This document shows positions 6,797-15,247 of a stretch of 64,000 bases of DNA, piece by piece. Below the pieces are notes generated by a model that was given only the letters and a program-made list of their open reading frames with translations, had not been told where the DNA came from and ran no database searches. Within the stretch, counting starts at the first letter, position 1; each line of letters begins with the position of its first letter. The DNA comes from Brevundimonas huaxiensis (lineage in GTDB: Bacteria > Pseudomonadota > Alphaproteobacteria > Caulobacterales > Caulobacteraceae), in contig NZ_JABBJE010000001.1 in assembly GCF_014218725.1 (NCBI RefSeq), positions 186,001 through 250,000 on the forward strand, in the 5' to 3' direction. The position numbers were made by a program, and so were the translations under genes.

Positions 6797-8128
6797 ATGA
6801 CCCAGACCTATGACCTGATCGTCCGTGGCGGCGAGGTGGCGAACCATGCGGGGCGGGGCATGGCGGATGTCGGGGTGATCGACGGCAAGATCGCCTTCAT
6901 CGGCGATCTGTCGCAGGCGTCTGCGGGCGAAACCTTCGACGCCACGGGGCTGACGGTCCTGCCCGGCGTGATCGACACCCAGGTCCATTTCCGCGAGCCG
7001 GGGCTGGAGTGGAAGGAAGATCTGGAGACGGGCAGCCGCGCGGCCGCCCTGGGCGGCGTCGTCGCCGTATTCGAGATGCCGAACACCAACCCCAACACCA
7101 CCGATCCCGACACCATGGCCGACAAGCTGGCGCGGGCGAAGGATCGGATGTGGACTGACCACGCCTTCTACGTCGGCGGCACGCACGAGAATGCGGACTA
7201 TCTGGGCGAGCTGGAGCGGCTGCCTGGCTGTTGCGGGGTCAAGGTCTTCATGGGCGCCTCGACCGGGGACCTGCTGATCGCCGACGACGAGGGGGTGCGC
7301 AAGGTTCTGTCCAATGTGCGCCGACGCGCCACCTTCCACTCCGAGGACGAATACCGGCTGGTCGAGCGTCGCGGTCTGGCCCGCACCGGCGACTGGACCA
7401 GCCACCCCGAGGTGCGCGATGCCGAAAGCGCCATCCGCTCGACCCGGCGCCTGGTCGGCCTGGCCAAGGAGACGGGCGCGCGCATCCATGTGCTGCACGT
7501 CACGACCCGGGAAGAGATGGAATATCTGCGCTTCCACAAGGATGTCGCCACCGTCGAGATCACGCCCCAGCACCTGACCCTGGTCGGACCGGAAGCCTAT
7601 GAGCGGCTGGGCAGCTACGCCCAGATGAACCCGCCGATCCGGTCGCAGGAGCATGTGGACGCGCTGTGGCTGTGGGGGATGCAGCAGGGCGTGGCCGACG
7701 TGCTGGGCTCCGACCATGCGCCGCACACCAAGGAAGAAAAGGCCAAACCCTATCCGGCCTCGCCGTCCGGCATGCCGGGGGTGCAGACGCTGGTGCCGCT
7801 GATGCTGACCCATGTCGCAAACGGGCGCCTGTCGCTGGAGCGCTTCATCGACCTGACCTCGGCGGGGGCGCAGCGGGTGTTCGGCACGGCGAACAAGGGG
7901 CGGATGGCCGTCAGCTATGACGCCGACCTGACCATCGTCGATCTGAAGGCCAAGCGGACGATCACGCACGATCAGCAGGCGACGCGCTGCGGCTGGACCC
8001 CGTTCGACGGGATGGAGGCGACCGGCTGGCCGATGGCGACCATCGTGCGTGGTCGGGTGGTGATGCAGGACGGCGAACTGATCGGATCGGCGCACGGGCG
8101 GCCGGTGCGGTTCATGGAGACGCTGTGA
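6797..8128 (+). CDS. pyrC: Dihydroorotase
   Basis: PyrC closes carbamoyl aspartate to dihydroorotate in pyrimidine synthesis. The 443-residue protein is a class I amidohydrolase. It has DTQVHFREPG (metal histidines), KVFMG (the lysine that is carboxylated), HSEDEY, HVLHVTT and GSDHAPHT (the catalytic Asp). An open frame extends upstream to 6659, but it runs through the preceding gene and the repeat, so the ATG at 6797, giving MTQTYDLIVRGG, is the start. The downstream TyrA-like gene overlaps by four bases (GTGA), so the two are translationally coupled. pyrB is not adjacent. Confidence 0.95.
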   Translation: MTQTYDLIVRGGEVANHAGRGMADVGVIDGKIAFIGDLSQASAGETFDATGLTVLPGVIDTQVHFREPGLEWKEDLETGSRAAALGGVVAVFEMPNTNPNTTDPDTMADKLARAKDRMWTDHAFYVGGTHENADYLGELERLPGCCGVKVFMGASTGDLLIADDEGVRKVLSNVRRRATFHSEDEYRLVERRGLARTGDWTSHPEVRDAESAIRSTRRLVGLAKETGARIHVLHVTTREEMEYLRFHKDVATVEITPQHLTLVGPEAYERLGSYAQMNPPIRSQEHVDALWLWGMQQGVADVLGSDHAPHTKEEKAKPYPASPSGMPGVQTLVPLMLTHVANGRLSLERFIDLTSAGAQRVFGTANKGRMAVSYDADLTIVDLKAKRTITHDQQATRCGWTPFDGMEATGWPMATIVRGRVVMQDGELIGSAHGRPVRFMETL

Positions 8129-8847
8129 GGGAGAGGCTCGGCCTGATCGGCTTCGGCGCCTTCGGGCGGCTGACGGCGCGGCATTTGTCGGCCGGGTTCG
8201 AAATCCTGGCGCATGATCCGGCGGCGAGCGATGGCGAAGGCCTCGCGACCCTGACCGATCTGGCGACCGCCGCCGCCTGTCCCACGGTGGTGCTGGCCGT
8301 GCCGGTCGAGGCGTTGGAGGCGACGCTGATCGCCATCGGCCCGCACCTTAATCCCAAGGCCCTGGTCATCGACGTGGGGTCGGTGAAGGTGAAGCCGGCG
8401 CAGGCGATGAACGCCCTGCTGCCGCCCGGCGTGCGGATCGTGGGCACCCATCCCCTGTTCGGGCCGCAGAGCGGCAAGGACGGCATCGCCGGCCTGCGGA
8501 TCGCCGTGTGCGAGGTGCGGGGCGCAAAAGACGCCCGTCGCGTCGCCGCCTTCTGCCGCCGGGCGCTGGGGCTGAAGGTGTTTCAGGTCAGCCCCGAGGA
8601 CCATGACCGCGAGGCGGCCACCGTGCAGGGTCTGACCCATCTGATCGCCCGCGTCCTGATGGCGATGGAGCCCCTGCCGACGCGCATGACCACCGCCAGT
8701 TTCGACCGGCTGATGCAGGCTGTCGACATGGTCCGCCACGACAGCCCCGCCGTCTTCCGCGCCATCGAACGCGACAACCCGTTCGCGGCCGAGGTTCGGG
8801 AGCGGTTCTTCGCGCTGTCGGACGAGGCGCGGGGAGGGTTGGACTAA
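8125..8847 (+). CDS. Prephenate/arogenate dehydrogenase family protein
   Basis: The 240-residue protein has an N-terminal NAD(P)-binding motif (GLIGFGAFGRL), VLAVPVEAL, IDVGSVKV and THPLFGPQSG, which match the TyrA dehydrogenase family of tyrosine synthesis. It is shorter than typical TyrA (about 290-370 residues) and has no ACT or chorismate mutase domain. The prephenate role is therefore likely but not proved. It starts with GTG inside the pyrC stop codon. A weak AACTTT/AAAGTT hairpin overlaps its stop codon. Confidence 0.82.
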   Translation: MRERLGLIGFGAFGRLTARHLSAGFEILAHDPAASDGEGLATLTDLATAAACPTVVLAVPVEALEATLIAIGPHLNPKALVIDVGSVKVKPAQAMNALLPPGVRIVGTHPLFGPQSGKDGIAGLRIAVCEVRGAKDARRVAAFCRRALGLKVFQVSPEDHDREAATVQGLTHLIARVLMAMEPLPTRMTTASFDRLMQAVDMVRHDSPAVFRAIERDNPFAAEVRERFFALSDEARGGLD

Positions 8848-8876
8848 CTTTACGGCAAAGTTCTCATGATCGCCAT

Positions 8877-9230
8877 TCAGCCCTCCGGCGAATGGCAGGG
8901 GCGAGGACCAGAAGCGAGAGTGTAAAACGATCCGAGCGGCGTGTCATAGCGCATGAGCTCCATCTCTTCGCCGACCAAGCACGAGATGCGTCTGTACACT
9001 TTGATCCTGGCCAAGCGGCCTTCCACATGAACGATAGCCGCAGGAGCATTGCGCCGTTCGCTTCCGGCGACATCGAACGAAATCACCTTGCCCTTGGTGG
9101 ATTGCGGCGCGCTAACAAAGGCTACGACCATCGCCATCACGACAGCGAGTACGACCACAATGAGCGCTCCACCAAGAGCGACCTTATGAAAGGTCCATAC
9201 CACCCAAAGTTCGTTGATCACCCTGCGCAT
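8877..9230 (-). CDS. Hypothetical membrane protein (117 aa)
   Basis: I do not recognise this family. The protein has an N-terminal amphipathic start, one strong hydrophobic segment at about residues 17-40, and a soluble C-terminal part that looks like a small beta-rich domain (GKVISFDVAG, AIVHVEGRLARIKVYR). The ATG at 9230 is preferred over a TTG three codons upstream. The stretch is visibly more AT-rich than its neighbours. A frame of similar length is open on the plus strand, but only the minus-strand product looks like a folded protein. Confidence 0.6.
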   Translation of the reverse strand: MRRVINELWVVWTFHKVALGGALIVVVLAVVMAMVVAFVSAPQSTKGKVISFDVAGSERRNAPAAIVHVEGRLARIKVYRRISCLVGEEMELMRYDTPLGSFYTLASGPRPCHSPEG

Positions 9231-9289
9231 GCTCAGCAAAACTCTGTCGCCTGAATAGTTTTTTCAAGCCGATCAGATGTTGATGACGA

Positions 9290-10222
9290 TTAATGCGCCC
9301 GAATGAACGTCGCCACATCCTGCGCCACGCCTGGCGCCAGCGGTAAGGCCGGGTCGGCGTAGGTGGCCAGGTTGGCGGCGCGGTCGGCGGGGGCGGTCTT
9401 GAGGAGGTGGTTGACGCCGTCCCAGAGTTTCAGCGTGGCCTTAGGGTCGGCGGCGTCCAGGGCTTGCGCGTCCGTGATGCCGATCTGGAGGTCGGTGGTC
9501 CCTTGGCCGATGAAGACCGGGCCGTCGTAGGCGGCGAGCAGGGCGGCGGGGTCCAGCGGCAGCCACGAGATCAGATAGGGCTGGACCGACGGGCGGAACA
9601 GGGCGGCCAGCGTGGGCGGCGTATCGGCGACGGTGCGGCCGGCTTCGAGTTCGGTCAGGACGCCGAAGGCCTGGGTCTTCAGGGGTTCGGGCAGGCCGGC
9701 CTGGAGCTGTTCGCGGATCACCACGCCGGCCGGACGACCGGCGCCGGACAGCAGGATCAGGCCGCAGACCTTGTCGTCTCCGCCGTCGACCGCCTTCAGC
9801 GCGACCAGGGCGCCTTCACTGTGGCCGATCAGCCAGGCGCAGGGCTGTCCCGTCCGCGAGGCGGCCTCGGCCGCCCAGGCGCGCGCATCGACGGCCAAGT
9901 CTGTGAAACGCAGCTTAGTTTCGTCGAACCCGGCGGCTGTGCTGGCCGCGACGCCGCGCTTGTCGATGCGCAGGGTGGCGACCCCCTGTTCCGCCAGGTC
10001 CTCGGCCATCAGGCGATAGGTGGAGGCGGCGACGCCCATCGGGCTGTTCCCGTCCCGATCGGTCGGGCCGGAGCCGGGCAGGATGACGGCGACGGCCGTC
10101 GCCGCCTCCGGCGACAGCAGCGTGCCATGCAAGGGTGCCGGCTGGGCGGGCAAAGCGATGTCGGTCGAGACCGGGCCGGCGAGCAGGCTTGCCGCGAGAA
10201 GGGCGTGGGTCAGCATCAGCAT
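9290..10222 (-). CDS. Exported alpha/beta hydrolase
   Basis: The 310-residue protein begins with a signal-peptide-like MLMLTHALLAASLLAGPVS. It then shows an alpha/beta hydrolase fold with VILPGSGPTDRDGN (oxyanion region), the nucleophile elbow GHSEG, an acid in GQGTTDLQI and a late His in GVNHLL. This arrangement matches periplasmic serine hydrolases of the S33/dienelactone-hydrolase style. The substrate is unknown. It lies 11 bases past the SdpI-like gene on the same strand and could be the third gene of that operon. Confidence 0.87.
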   Translation of the reverse strand: MLMLTHALLAASLLAGPVSTDIALPAQPAPLHGTLLSPEAATAVAVILPGSGPTDRDGNSPMGVAASTYRLMAEDLAEQGVATLRIDKRGVAASTAAGFDETKLRFTDLAVDARAWAAEAASRTGQPCAWLIGHSEGALVALKAVDGGDDKVCGLILLSGAGRPAGVVIREQLQAGLPEPLKTQAFGVLTELEAGRTVADTPPTLAALFRPSVQPYLISWLPLDPAALLAAYDGPVFIGQGTTDLQIGITDAQALDAADPKATLKLWDGVNHLLKTAPADRAANLATYADPALPLAPGVAQDVATFIRAH

Positions 10223-10233
10223 GGCAGTCTCCT

Positions 10234-10914
10234 TCAGAAGGGTTGGCGGTCGGGGTCGGCGCGCCAGACGCGCCAGCTTTCGAAGATCGAGAGGCCTGCG
10301 ACGACGATGACGGCGGCGATCAGGGCCGTGACGCCATAGGGCGGGGGCGCAAGCGGCGCGGCGATCAGGCCGGCCAGGCCGACCAGGCAGAACAGTCGAC
10401 CCGCCAGACGGTTCGAGCGATCCCAGGCCAGGCGGCTCTTGTAGCTCCAGGGGGTGCGCACGCCGATCAGGGGATTGGGCGCGACCCGACCGAGGAAGGC
10501 GCCGGTGACCAGCAGGATCAGCGACAAGGCGCCGGTCATGACGGTGGGGCCGCTATCGACGGTCGCGTGCCCCAGGCTGGCCCAGGCGATCACCAGGCCG
10601 ATGGCGGCGACGATGAACACTGTCAGCCCCTGGCCGATCCGCATCGAGCGACGACGTGAGGCGTCGCCCTGATCCTCGGCGCGCAGGGCGGCCAGACCCA
10701 GGCCGGCGGCGGCGATGAAGCCGATCACCGCCAGGCCGCCCGTGAAGGTCGCGAACTCCACCCGATCGCCCCAGCGGTCGACCTGCCAGCCCGCATTCCA
10801 GTGCATCGGCATCGGCGTCGTCGGACCGTTAACGCCGATGTAGAGGGCGAAGGCCGCCTGCACGCCGAAGACGGCGAGGGTCAGATAGTCCAGCAGGGAC
10901 AGGCGATCCTTCAT
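10234..10914 (-). CDS. SdpI family membrane protein
   Basis: The 226-residue protein has about six hydrophobic segments. It carries the DUF1648-type motif MPMHWNAGWQVDRWG near residue 35, and the SdpI signature NPLIGVRTPWSYKSRLAWDR near residue 148. In Bacillus, SdpI gives immunity to the SdpC toxin and acts as a sensor that sequesters the repressor SdpR. Here only the SdpR-like and SdpI-like partners are visible, with no toxin gene. The ATG overlaps the stop of the ArsR-type gene (ATGA). Confidence 0.88.
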   Translation of the reverse strand: MKDRLSLLDYLTLAVFGVQAAFALYIGVNGPTTPMPMHWNAGWQVDRWGDRVEFATFTGGLAVIGFIAAAGLGLAALRAEDQGDASRRRSMRIGQGLTVFIVAAIGLVIAWASLGHATVDSGPTVMTGALSLILLVTGAFLGRVAPNPLIGVRTPWSYKSRLAWDRSNRLAGRLFCLVGLAGLIAAPLAPPPYGVTALIAAVIVVAGLSIFESWRVWRADPDRQPF

Positions 10915-11216
10915 CGGCGTGTTTCCTTTGAGGGCTGGGGCAGGGGTCCGGTCGCCTCGCCGGTTCCGACGATGTCCATCAGAAAGGCCATCGCCTCCTC
11001 GACCGCCGAGATTTCCAGCCGATAGCGGATGGTCTGGCCCTCGCGCTCCGGGCTGACCAGGCCGGCCTCCTTCAGGGCGTTGAGGTGGCCGGTGATGGTG
11101 GGCCAGCTCATGTCGAAGGCGGCGGCGATGTCGCCGGACGCCAGCGGACCGGCGCGCAACATGGCGATGATGCGACGGCGCACCGGATGCGACAGGGCCT
11201 TGAACAGGGTGTTCAT
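10911..11216 (-). CDS. ArsR/SdpR-family transcriptional repressor
   Basis: The 101-residue winged-helix protein (LFKALSHPVRRRIIAMLRAG, MSWPTITGHLNALKEAGLV, REGQTIRYRL) lacks the cysteine metal sites of ArsR metal sensors and resembles the SdpR autorepressor subgroup. I chose the ATG at 11216 over an upstream frame opening because it begins the conserved domain. A perfect palindrome (11224-11237) lies directly upstream and is a good candidate for its own operator. It is the first gene of an operon with the SdpI-like gene and is divergent from the siderophore receptor gene. Confidence 0.92.
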   Translation of the reverse strand: MNTLFKALSHPVRRRIIAMLRAGPLASGDIAAAFDMSWPTITGHLNALKEAGLVSPEREGQTIRYRLEISAVEEAMAFLMDIVGTGEATGPLPQPSKETRR

Positions 11217-11223
11217 AGCAATC

Positions 11224-11237
11224 TTCCTAATTAGGAA
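11224..11237. promoter_or_regulatory. Candidate operator of the SdpR-like repressor
   Basis: TTCCTAATTAGGAA is a perfect 14-base palindrome, 7 bases before the repressor start codon. It is AT-rich in a GC-rich genome. A second imperfect AGCTAAA half-site follows. Position and symmetry fit autoregulation by the adjacent ArsR/SdpR-type protein; binding is inferred. Confidence 0.6.
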
Positions 11238-11316
11238 TTCAGCTAAATGCAATATGTCGCGGGTGCGGCGGATTGCATTGCACAGAGCGATCGGGCTAGG
11301 GACGCGCAACTTGATT

Positions 11317-11333
11317 TTGAGAATGCGTATCAA
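11317..11333 (+). promoter_or_regulatory. Fur-box-like site at the siderophore receptor start
   Basis: TTGAGAATGCGTATCAA is an imperfect dyad resembling alphaproteobacterial Fur sites of the TGA-rich 7-1-7 type. It overlaps the region immediately before the receptor start codon. That fits iron repression of a TonB-dependent receptor, but the match is by eye only. Its overlap with a possible ATG at 11323 favours translation from 11335. Confidence 0.5.
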
Positions 11334-11334
11334 A

Positions 11335-13509
11335 ATGCCCTGCCTTCGCCGTGCTTCCGTTCTTTTGACCGCCAGCGCCCTGACGCTGACACTCGCCTCG
11401 CCGGCCCTGGCGCAGCAGGCGACGGCTCCGGCGGAGCTGGGGGAGATCGTCGTGACGGGGTCGCAGGTTCGGCTGACGGCGCCGGCGGCGGGCGGTCAGG
11501 TGGCGCGCGGCGGGCGCATCGGCCTGCTGGGCAATCTGGGCGTGATGGACACGCCGTTCTCGACCGCCAACTACACCGAAAAACTGGTGCGTGATCAGCA
11601 GGCGCGCGGCATCGGCGACGTGCTGCAGAACGACCCGACGGTGCGGGTGTCCAAGGGCTTCGGCAACTTCCAGGAGCTGTATGTAGTCCGGGGCTTCCCG
11701 GTCTATTCGGACGACATGAGCTACAACGGGCTCTATGGCGTCTTGCCGCGCCAGTTCGTGGCGGCCGAACTGGTCGAGCGGGTCGAGGTGTTTCGCGGAG
11801 CCTCCACCTTCCTGAACGGCGCCGCGCCGGGCGGGACCGGGGTCGGCGGCGCCTTCAACCTGACGCCGAAGCGGGCGGGCGACGCCCCCCTGACGCGCCT
11901 GACCGGAGGCGTATCGGGCCGTGACGAGATCTATGCCGCCGCCGACCTGGCCCGCCGTTTCGGCGACGAAGGCGAATGGGGCGCGCGCCTGAACATCGCC
12001 AGCCGTGCGGGCGAAAGCGCCGTCGAGGATGAGACCGGCCAACTGCGGGTCGTCGGCCTTGGGCTGGACCGCCGAGGCGATCGCGCCCGGTTTTCGGCCG
12101 ATCTGGGCTGGCAGGATCACCGGATTGATGCGCCCCGTCCCAGTGTGACGCCGGGAACCGCCATCCCGGACGCGCCCTCGGCCGACAAGAACTTCGCCCA
12201 ACGCTGGACCTACACAGACGAAGAGCAGCTGTTCGGCGCCGTGCGCGGCGAGCTGGACCTGACCGACAACATCAGCGCCTGGGCCGCTTTCGGCGGGCGT
12301 CAGGGCGAGGAAGACAACAGCCTGGCCAATCCGCGCGCCGACGCGGCGGGCGCGATCCGCGGCTATCGCTTCGACAATATTCGCGAGGACACGGTGTGGT
12401 CGGGCGACATCGGCGTGCGCGCCGACCTGACGACCGGCCCGATTGAGCATCGCCTGGTCGCTTCGGCTTCGCAGATCCAGTCCAAGTCCAAGAACGCCTG
12501 GGCGGCGTCGAACTTCGCCGGCTATGCGATGGGGACGCTGACCAATCCGCTGCTGTCGCCGGCGCCGGCCATCGCCAGCGTCTCGGGCGATCTGGATGAT
12601 CCCAACGTCACCGAGCGGGTCAAGAACACCAGTTTCGCCGTCGCCGATGTCTTATCCTTCCTGGACGGACGGCTGCTGGCGACCGTCGGCCTCCGCTATC
12701 AGGAGATCGAGACCCGATCCTACGCCTACGCCGACGGGGCCTTCACGTCGGGCTATTCCAGCGACGCGACGACGCCGGCCCTCGCCTTGGTCTACAAGCC
12801 CAGCGACGCGATCTCGCTGTACGCCAACTATGCCGAAGCCCTGGTTCCGGGCACGACCGCGCCGGCGGTGGTCAATGGCGTGACGGTGGCGAACGGCGGC
12901 GAAGTGCTGTCGCCGTTCCGCGCCGAGCAGGCCGAGATTGGCGCCAAATACGACGCCGGTTCGTATGGCGGCACGCTGAGCGTCTTCCGCACGACCCTGC
13001 CTAGCGCCTTCTTCGATCCGAATACCGCTGTCTATTCGGACGGCGGCGAGCAGGAGAACAAAGGTGTCGAGCTGACGGTCTATGGCGAACCGGTCGTCGG
13101 CTTGCGTCTGATCGGGGGCGCGACATGGCTGGACGCCGAGATCAATCGGTCGCTGACCGCCGCCAATGCGGGCAAGTCGGCGATCGGCGTGCCGGACTTC
13201 CAGGCCAATCTGAATGTCGAATGGGACGTGCCGATGGTCAGCGGCCTGACGGTCGAGGGCCGGGCGGTCCATACCGGCGCCCAGCCGGGCGATGCGACCA
13301 ATGCGTTCGAGCTGGAGAGCTGGACCCGCTTCGACGCCGGGGTGCGCTATGCCTTCACGGCGGGCGACAAGCCGGTGACGCTGCGCGCGCGGGTCGAGAA
13401 TGTCGCGGACGAGGATCAATGGGTCGCGGTCGGCGGCTATCCGGGATCGAACTATCTGACGCTGGGCGCGCCGCGGACCTTGCGTCTGTCGGTCTCGACC
13501 GAGTTCTGA
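11335..13509 (+). CDS. TonB-dependent siderophore receptor
   Basis: The 724-residue outer-membrane protein starts with a signal peptide (MPCLRRASVLLTASALTL, cleavage after SPALA). The plug domain has GEIVVTGSQ (a TonB-box-like region), VRVSKGFGNF and a GASTFLNGAAPGGTG motif typical of ferric-siderophore receptors. A 22-stranded barrel ends in LRLSVSTEF with the usual terminal Phe. It imports an Fe-siderophore; the ligand is unknown. ATGs at 11323 and 11335 are possible, neither with a clear Shine-Dalgarno sequence. It is followed after 13 bases by a PepSY reductase-like gene, so this is probably an iron-repressed operon. Confidence 0.93.
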   Translation: MPCLRRASVLLTASALTLTLASPALAQQATAPAELGEIVVTGSQVRLTAPAAGGQVARGGRIGLLGNLGVMDTPFSTANYTEKLVRDQQARGIGDVLQNDPTVRVSKGFGNFQELYVVRGFPVYSDDMSYNGLYGVLPRQFVAAELVERVEVFRGASTFLNGAAPGGTGVGGAFNLTPKRAGDAPLTRLTGGVSGRDEIYAAADLARRFGDEGEWGARLNIASRAGESAVEDETGQLRVVGLGLDRRGDRARFSADLGWQDHRIDAPRPSVTPGTAIPDAPSADKNFAQRWTYTDEEQLFGAVRGELDLTDNISAWAAFGGRQGEEDNSLANPRADAAGAIRGYRFDNIREDTVWSGDIGVRADLTTGPIEHRLVASASQIQSKSKNAWAASNFAGYAMGTLTNPLLSPAPAIASVSGDLDDPNVTERVKNTSFAVADVLSFLDGRLLATVGLRYQEIETRSYAYADGAFTSGYSSDATTPALALVYKPSDAISLYANYAEALVPGTTAPAVVNGVTVANGGEVLSPFRAEQAEIGAKYDAGSYGGTLSVFRTTLPSAFFDPNTAVYSDGGEQENKGVELTVYGEPVVGLRLIGGATWLDAEINRSLTAANAGKSAIGVPDFQANLNVEWDVPMVSGLTVEGRAVHTGAQPGDATNAFELESWTRFDAGVRYAFTAGDKPVTLRARVENVADEDQWVAVGGYPGSNYLTLGAPRTLRLSVSTEF

Positions 13510-13522
13510 TCCGCGCCGGCCG

Positions 13523-14611
13523 ATGCACGCCCGGACGATCCGCGCCTGGACCTGGACACACAAGTGGTCGAGCCTGATCTCGACCCTGTTCCTGCTGATG
13601 CTGTGCGTCACGGGACTGCCGCTGGTGTTCAGCCACGAGTTGAACGAGGCGCTGCTGCATGAGCCGTGGGCGCCGAAGAACCCGGACGGCCAACTGCTGA
13701 CGCTGGACGAGGTGCTGGCCGCCGGTCTGGCCAAACATCCGGGCGAGGTTCCGGCCTTCATGAGCTTCGACGAGGACCGGCCGGTGGTGAACGTCACCAG
13801 CCGCGCGCCCGACGCCCCGGCCGGCAAATACAGTTTCGAGCCGATCGATCAGACCAGCGGCGAGGGCGCGCCGTTGGTCGCCGGTCATCCGGTGATGGAG
13901 TTCCTGCTTCAGTTGCACACCGACATGTTCCTGGGGCTGCCGGGAATGCTGTTTCTGGGCGCGATGGGGCTGTTGCTGGTCGTCGCCGTGGTGTCGGGCG
14001 TGGTGCTGTATGCGCCCTTCATGCGTCGACTGCCGTTCGGGACGGTGCGGGTCAAGAAGGCGGCGCGGACGCGGTGGCTGGACTATCACAATCTGCTGGG
14101 CGTGGTGACGGCGGCCTGGGTGCTGGTGGTGGGGCTGACGGGGGTGGTCAACACCCTGGCCACGCCCATCCTGGCCTATTGGAGAGAGACGGCGCTGAAG
14201 GAGTTGACCGTCGCCTATGATACGCCGGCGCCCGCGCAGGGCCGGGCCTCGCTGGACGCGGCGGTGGAGCGAGCCAAGGCGGCGCTGCCGGGCATGAAGC
14301 TGCAGTTCGTGGCGTTTCCGGGAACCGACTATTCGACCGACCACCACTATGCCGTCTTCTTCCACGGCGACACGCCGCTGACGACACATATGACGACGCC
14401 GGCCCTGATCGACGCACGAACGGGCGAACTGGCGGCGGTGGCGCCGGCGCCCTGGTATGTGAAGACTCTGTCGCTGTCGCAGCCGCTGCACTTCGGCGAC
14501 TATGGCGGGCTGGCGCTGAAAATCCTGTGGGCGCTGCTGGACATCGCCACCATCGTGATCCTGGGGTCCGGTCTTTATCTGTGGCTGGGCAAGGGGAGGC
14601 GGAAGGCGTGA
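13523..14611 (+). CDS. PepSY-associated TM helix protein (siderophore-iron reductase-like)
   Basis: The 362-residue inner-membrane protein has four hydrophobic segments (about 14-33, 140-165, 190-215 and 325-350). Conserved His residues occur in THKW near the first helix, QLHTD in the middle and DYHNLLG before the third. This is the PepSY_TM layout. Proteins of this type often accompany siderophore receptors and are thought to reduce ferric siderophores in the periplasm. Its place directly behind a TonB receptor supports that role. The stop overlaps the GTG start of a small gene (GTGA). Confidence 0.9.
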   Translation: MHARTIRAWTWTHKWSSLISTLFLLMLCVTGLPLVFSHELNEALLHEPWAPKNPDGQLLTLDEVLAAGLAKHPGEVPAFMSFDEDRPVVNVTSRAPDAPAGKYSFEPIDQTSGEGAPLVAGHPVMEFLLQLHTDMFLGLPGMLFLGAMGLLLVVAVVSGVVLYAPFMRRLPFGTVRVKKAARTRWLDYHNLLGVVTAAWVLVVGLTGVVNTLATPILAYWRETALKELTVAYDTPAPAQGRASLDAAVERAKAALPGMKLQFVAFPGTDYSTDHHYAVFFHGDTPLTTHMTTPALIDARTGELAAVAPAPWYVKTLSLSQPLHFGDYGGLALKILWALLDIATIVILGSGLYLWLGKGRRKA

Positions 14612-14805
14612 GCCGTCGCCGTCACAACCCGAGGGATCTGACCCTGTGGGCCATCTTCCGCGCGCCGATCGTCCTGTTTGCGCTCAGCCTGATCGGGCTG
14701 GTGGGCGCACTGTTGCAGGATGGGGTGTGGGACTGGGCCTTTGCGGCCTTGCTTGTCTCGCCGATCCTGGCGACCGGCTGGGCCGTCGTCAGATCGAGAA
14801 GCTGA
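14608..14805 (+). CDS. Small two-helix membrane protein (65 aa)
   Basis: The GTG at 14608 overlaps the TGA of the PepSY gene by four bases, which argues for a real, coupled gene. The product has a basic N-terminus (SRRRHNPRDL) followed by two hydrophobic segments (about residues 15-35 and 42-60). I do not recognise a family. As the third gene of the siderophore receptor operon it may assist the reductase. Its end overlaps the convergent erpA-like gene by 17 bases. Confidence 0.75.
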   Translation: MSRRRHNPRDLTLWAIFRAPIVLFALSLIGLVGALLQDGVWDWAFAALLVSPILATGWAVVRSRS

Positions 14806-15175
14806 CGCCGCAGCCGCAGCTGGAGGCGGCGTTCGGGTTCCTGACCACGAACTGGGCGCCGGCCAGTTCATCGACATAGGCGATCTCGGAGTTCTTCAGG
14901 AAGGGAACCGAGACGGGGTCGATCAAGGCGGTCTGGCCGTCGGCCTGGATGCGTAGATCGTCGTCCTCGGCCGTCTCGACCAGTTCGAACCGATACTGGA
15001 AGCCCGAGCAGCCGCCGCCGTCCACCGCGACCCGCAGCATCAGGGTCTTGCCCTCGGCCGCCCCCAGTTTCGCCAGTCGCTTGGCGGCGCTGGCGGCCAG
15101 GACGATGCCTTCCGGCGCGCGCGTGGCGACGGTGAAGGCGGGTGTGGACGGTTCTGTGGATTGGACGGTGCTCAC
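14789..15175 (-). CDS. erpA: Iron-sulfur cluster insertion protein (ErpA/IscA family)
   Basis: The 128-residue A-type carrier has the three cluster-binding cysteines in GGGCSGFQY and SSCGCG near the C-terminus. It hands Fe-S clusters to apo-enzymes. The N-terminal 25 residues are a low-complexity extension. The start is a GTG at 15175. The gene is divergent from dgt, which is the usual alphaproteobacterial neighbourhood. Whether it is ErpA or another A-type protein cannot be fixed without a phylogeny. Confidence 0.88.
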   Translation of the reverse strand: MSTVQSTEPSTPAFTVATRAPEGIVLAASAAKRLAKLGAAEGKTLMLRVAVDGGGCSGFQYRFELVETAEDDDLRIQADGQTALIDPVSVPFLKNSEIAYVDELAGAQFVVRNPNAASSCGCGVSFSI

Positions 15176-15247
15176 GGCTGTCTATATGAGGCGGGCAGGG
15201 CCGTTCGCAAAGGCCCCCCGCATCAAAGCAGCCTCAAAGTTGATGAC

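Noticed and set aside
8846..8862. AACTTT/AAAGTT hairpin at the TyrA-like stop
   Set aside because: A six-base AT-rich stem without a T-run is too weak to call a terminator.
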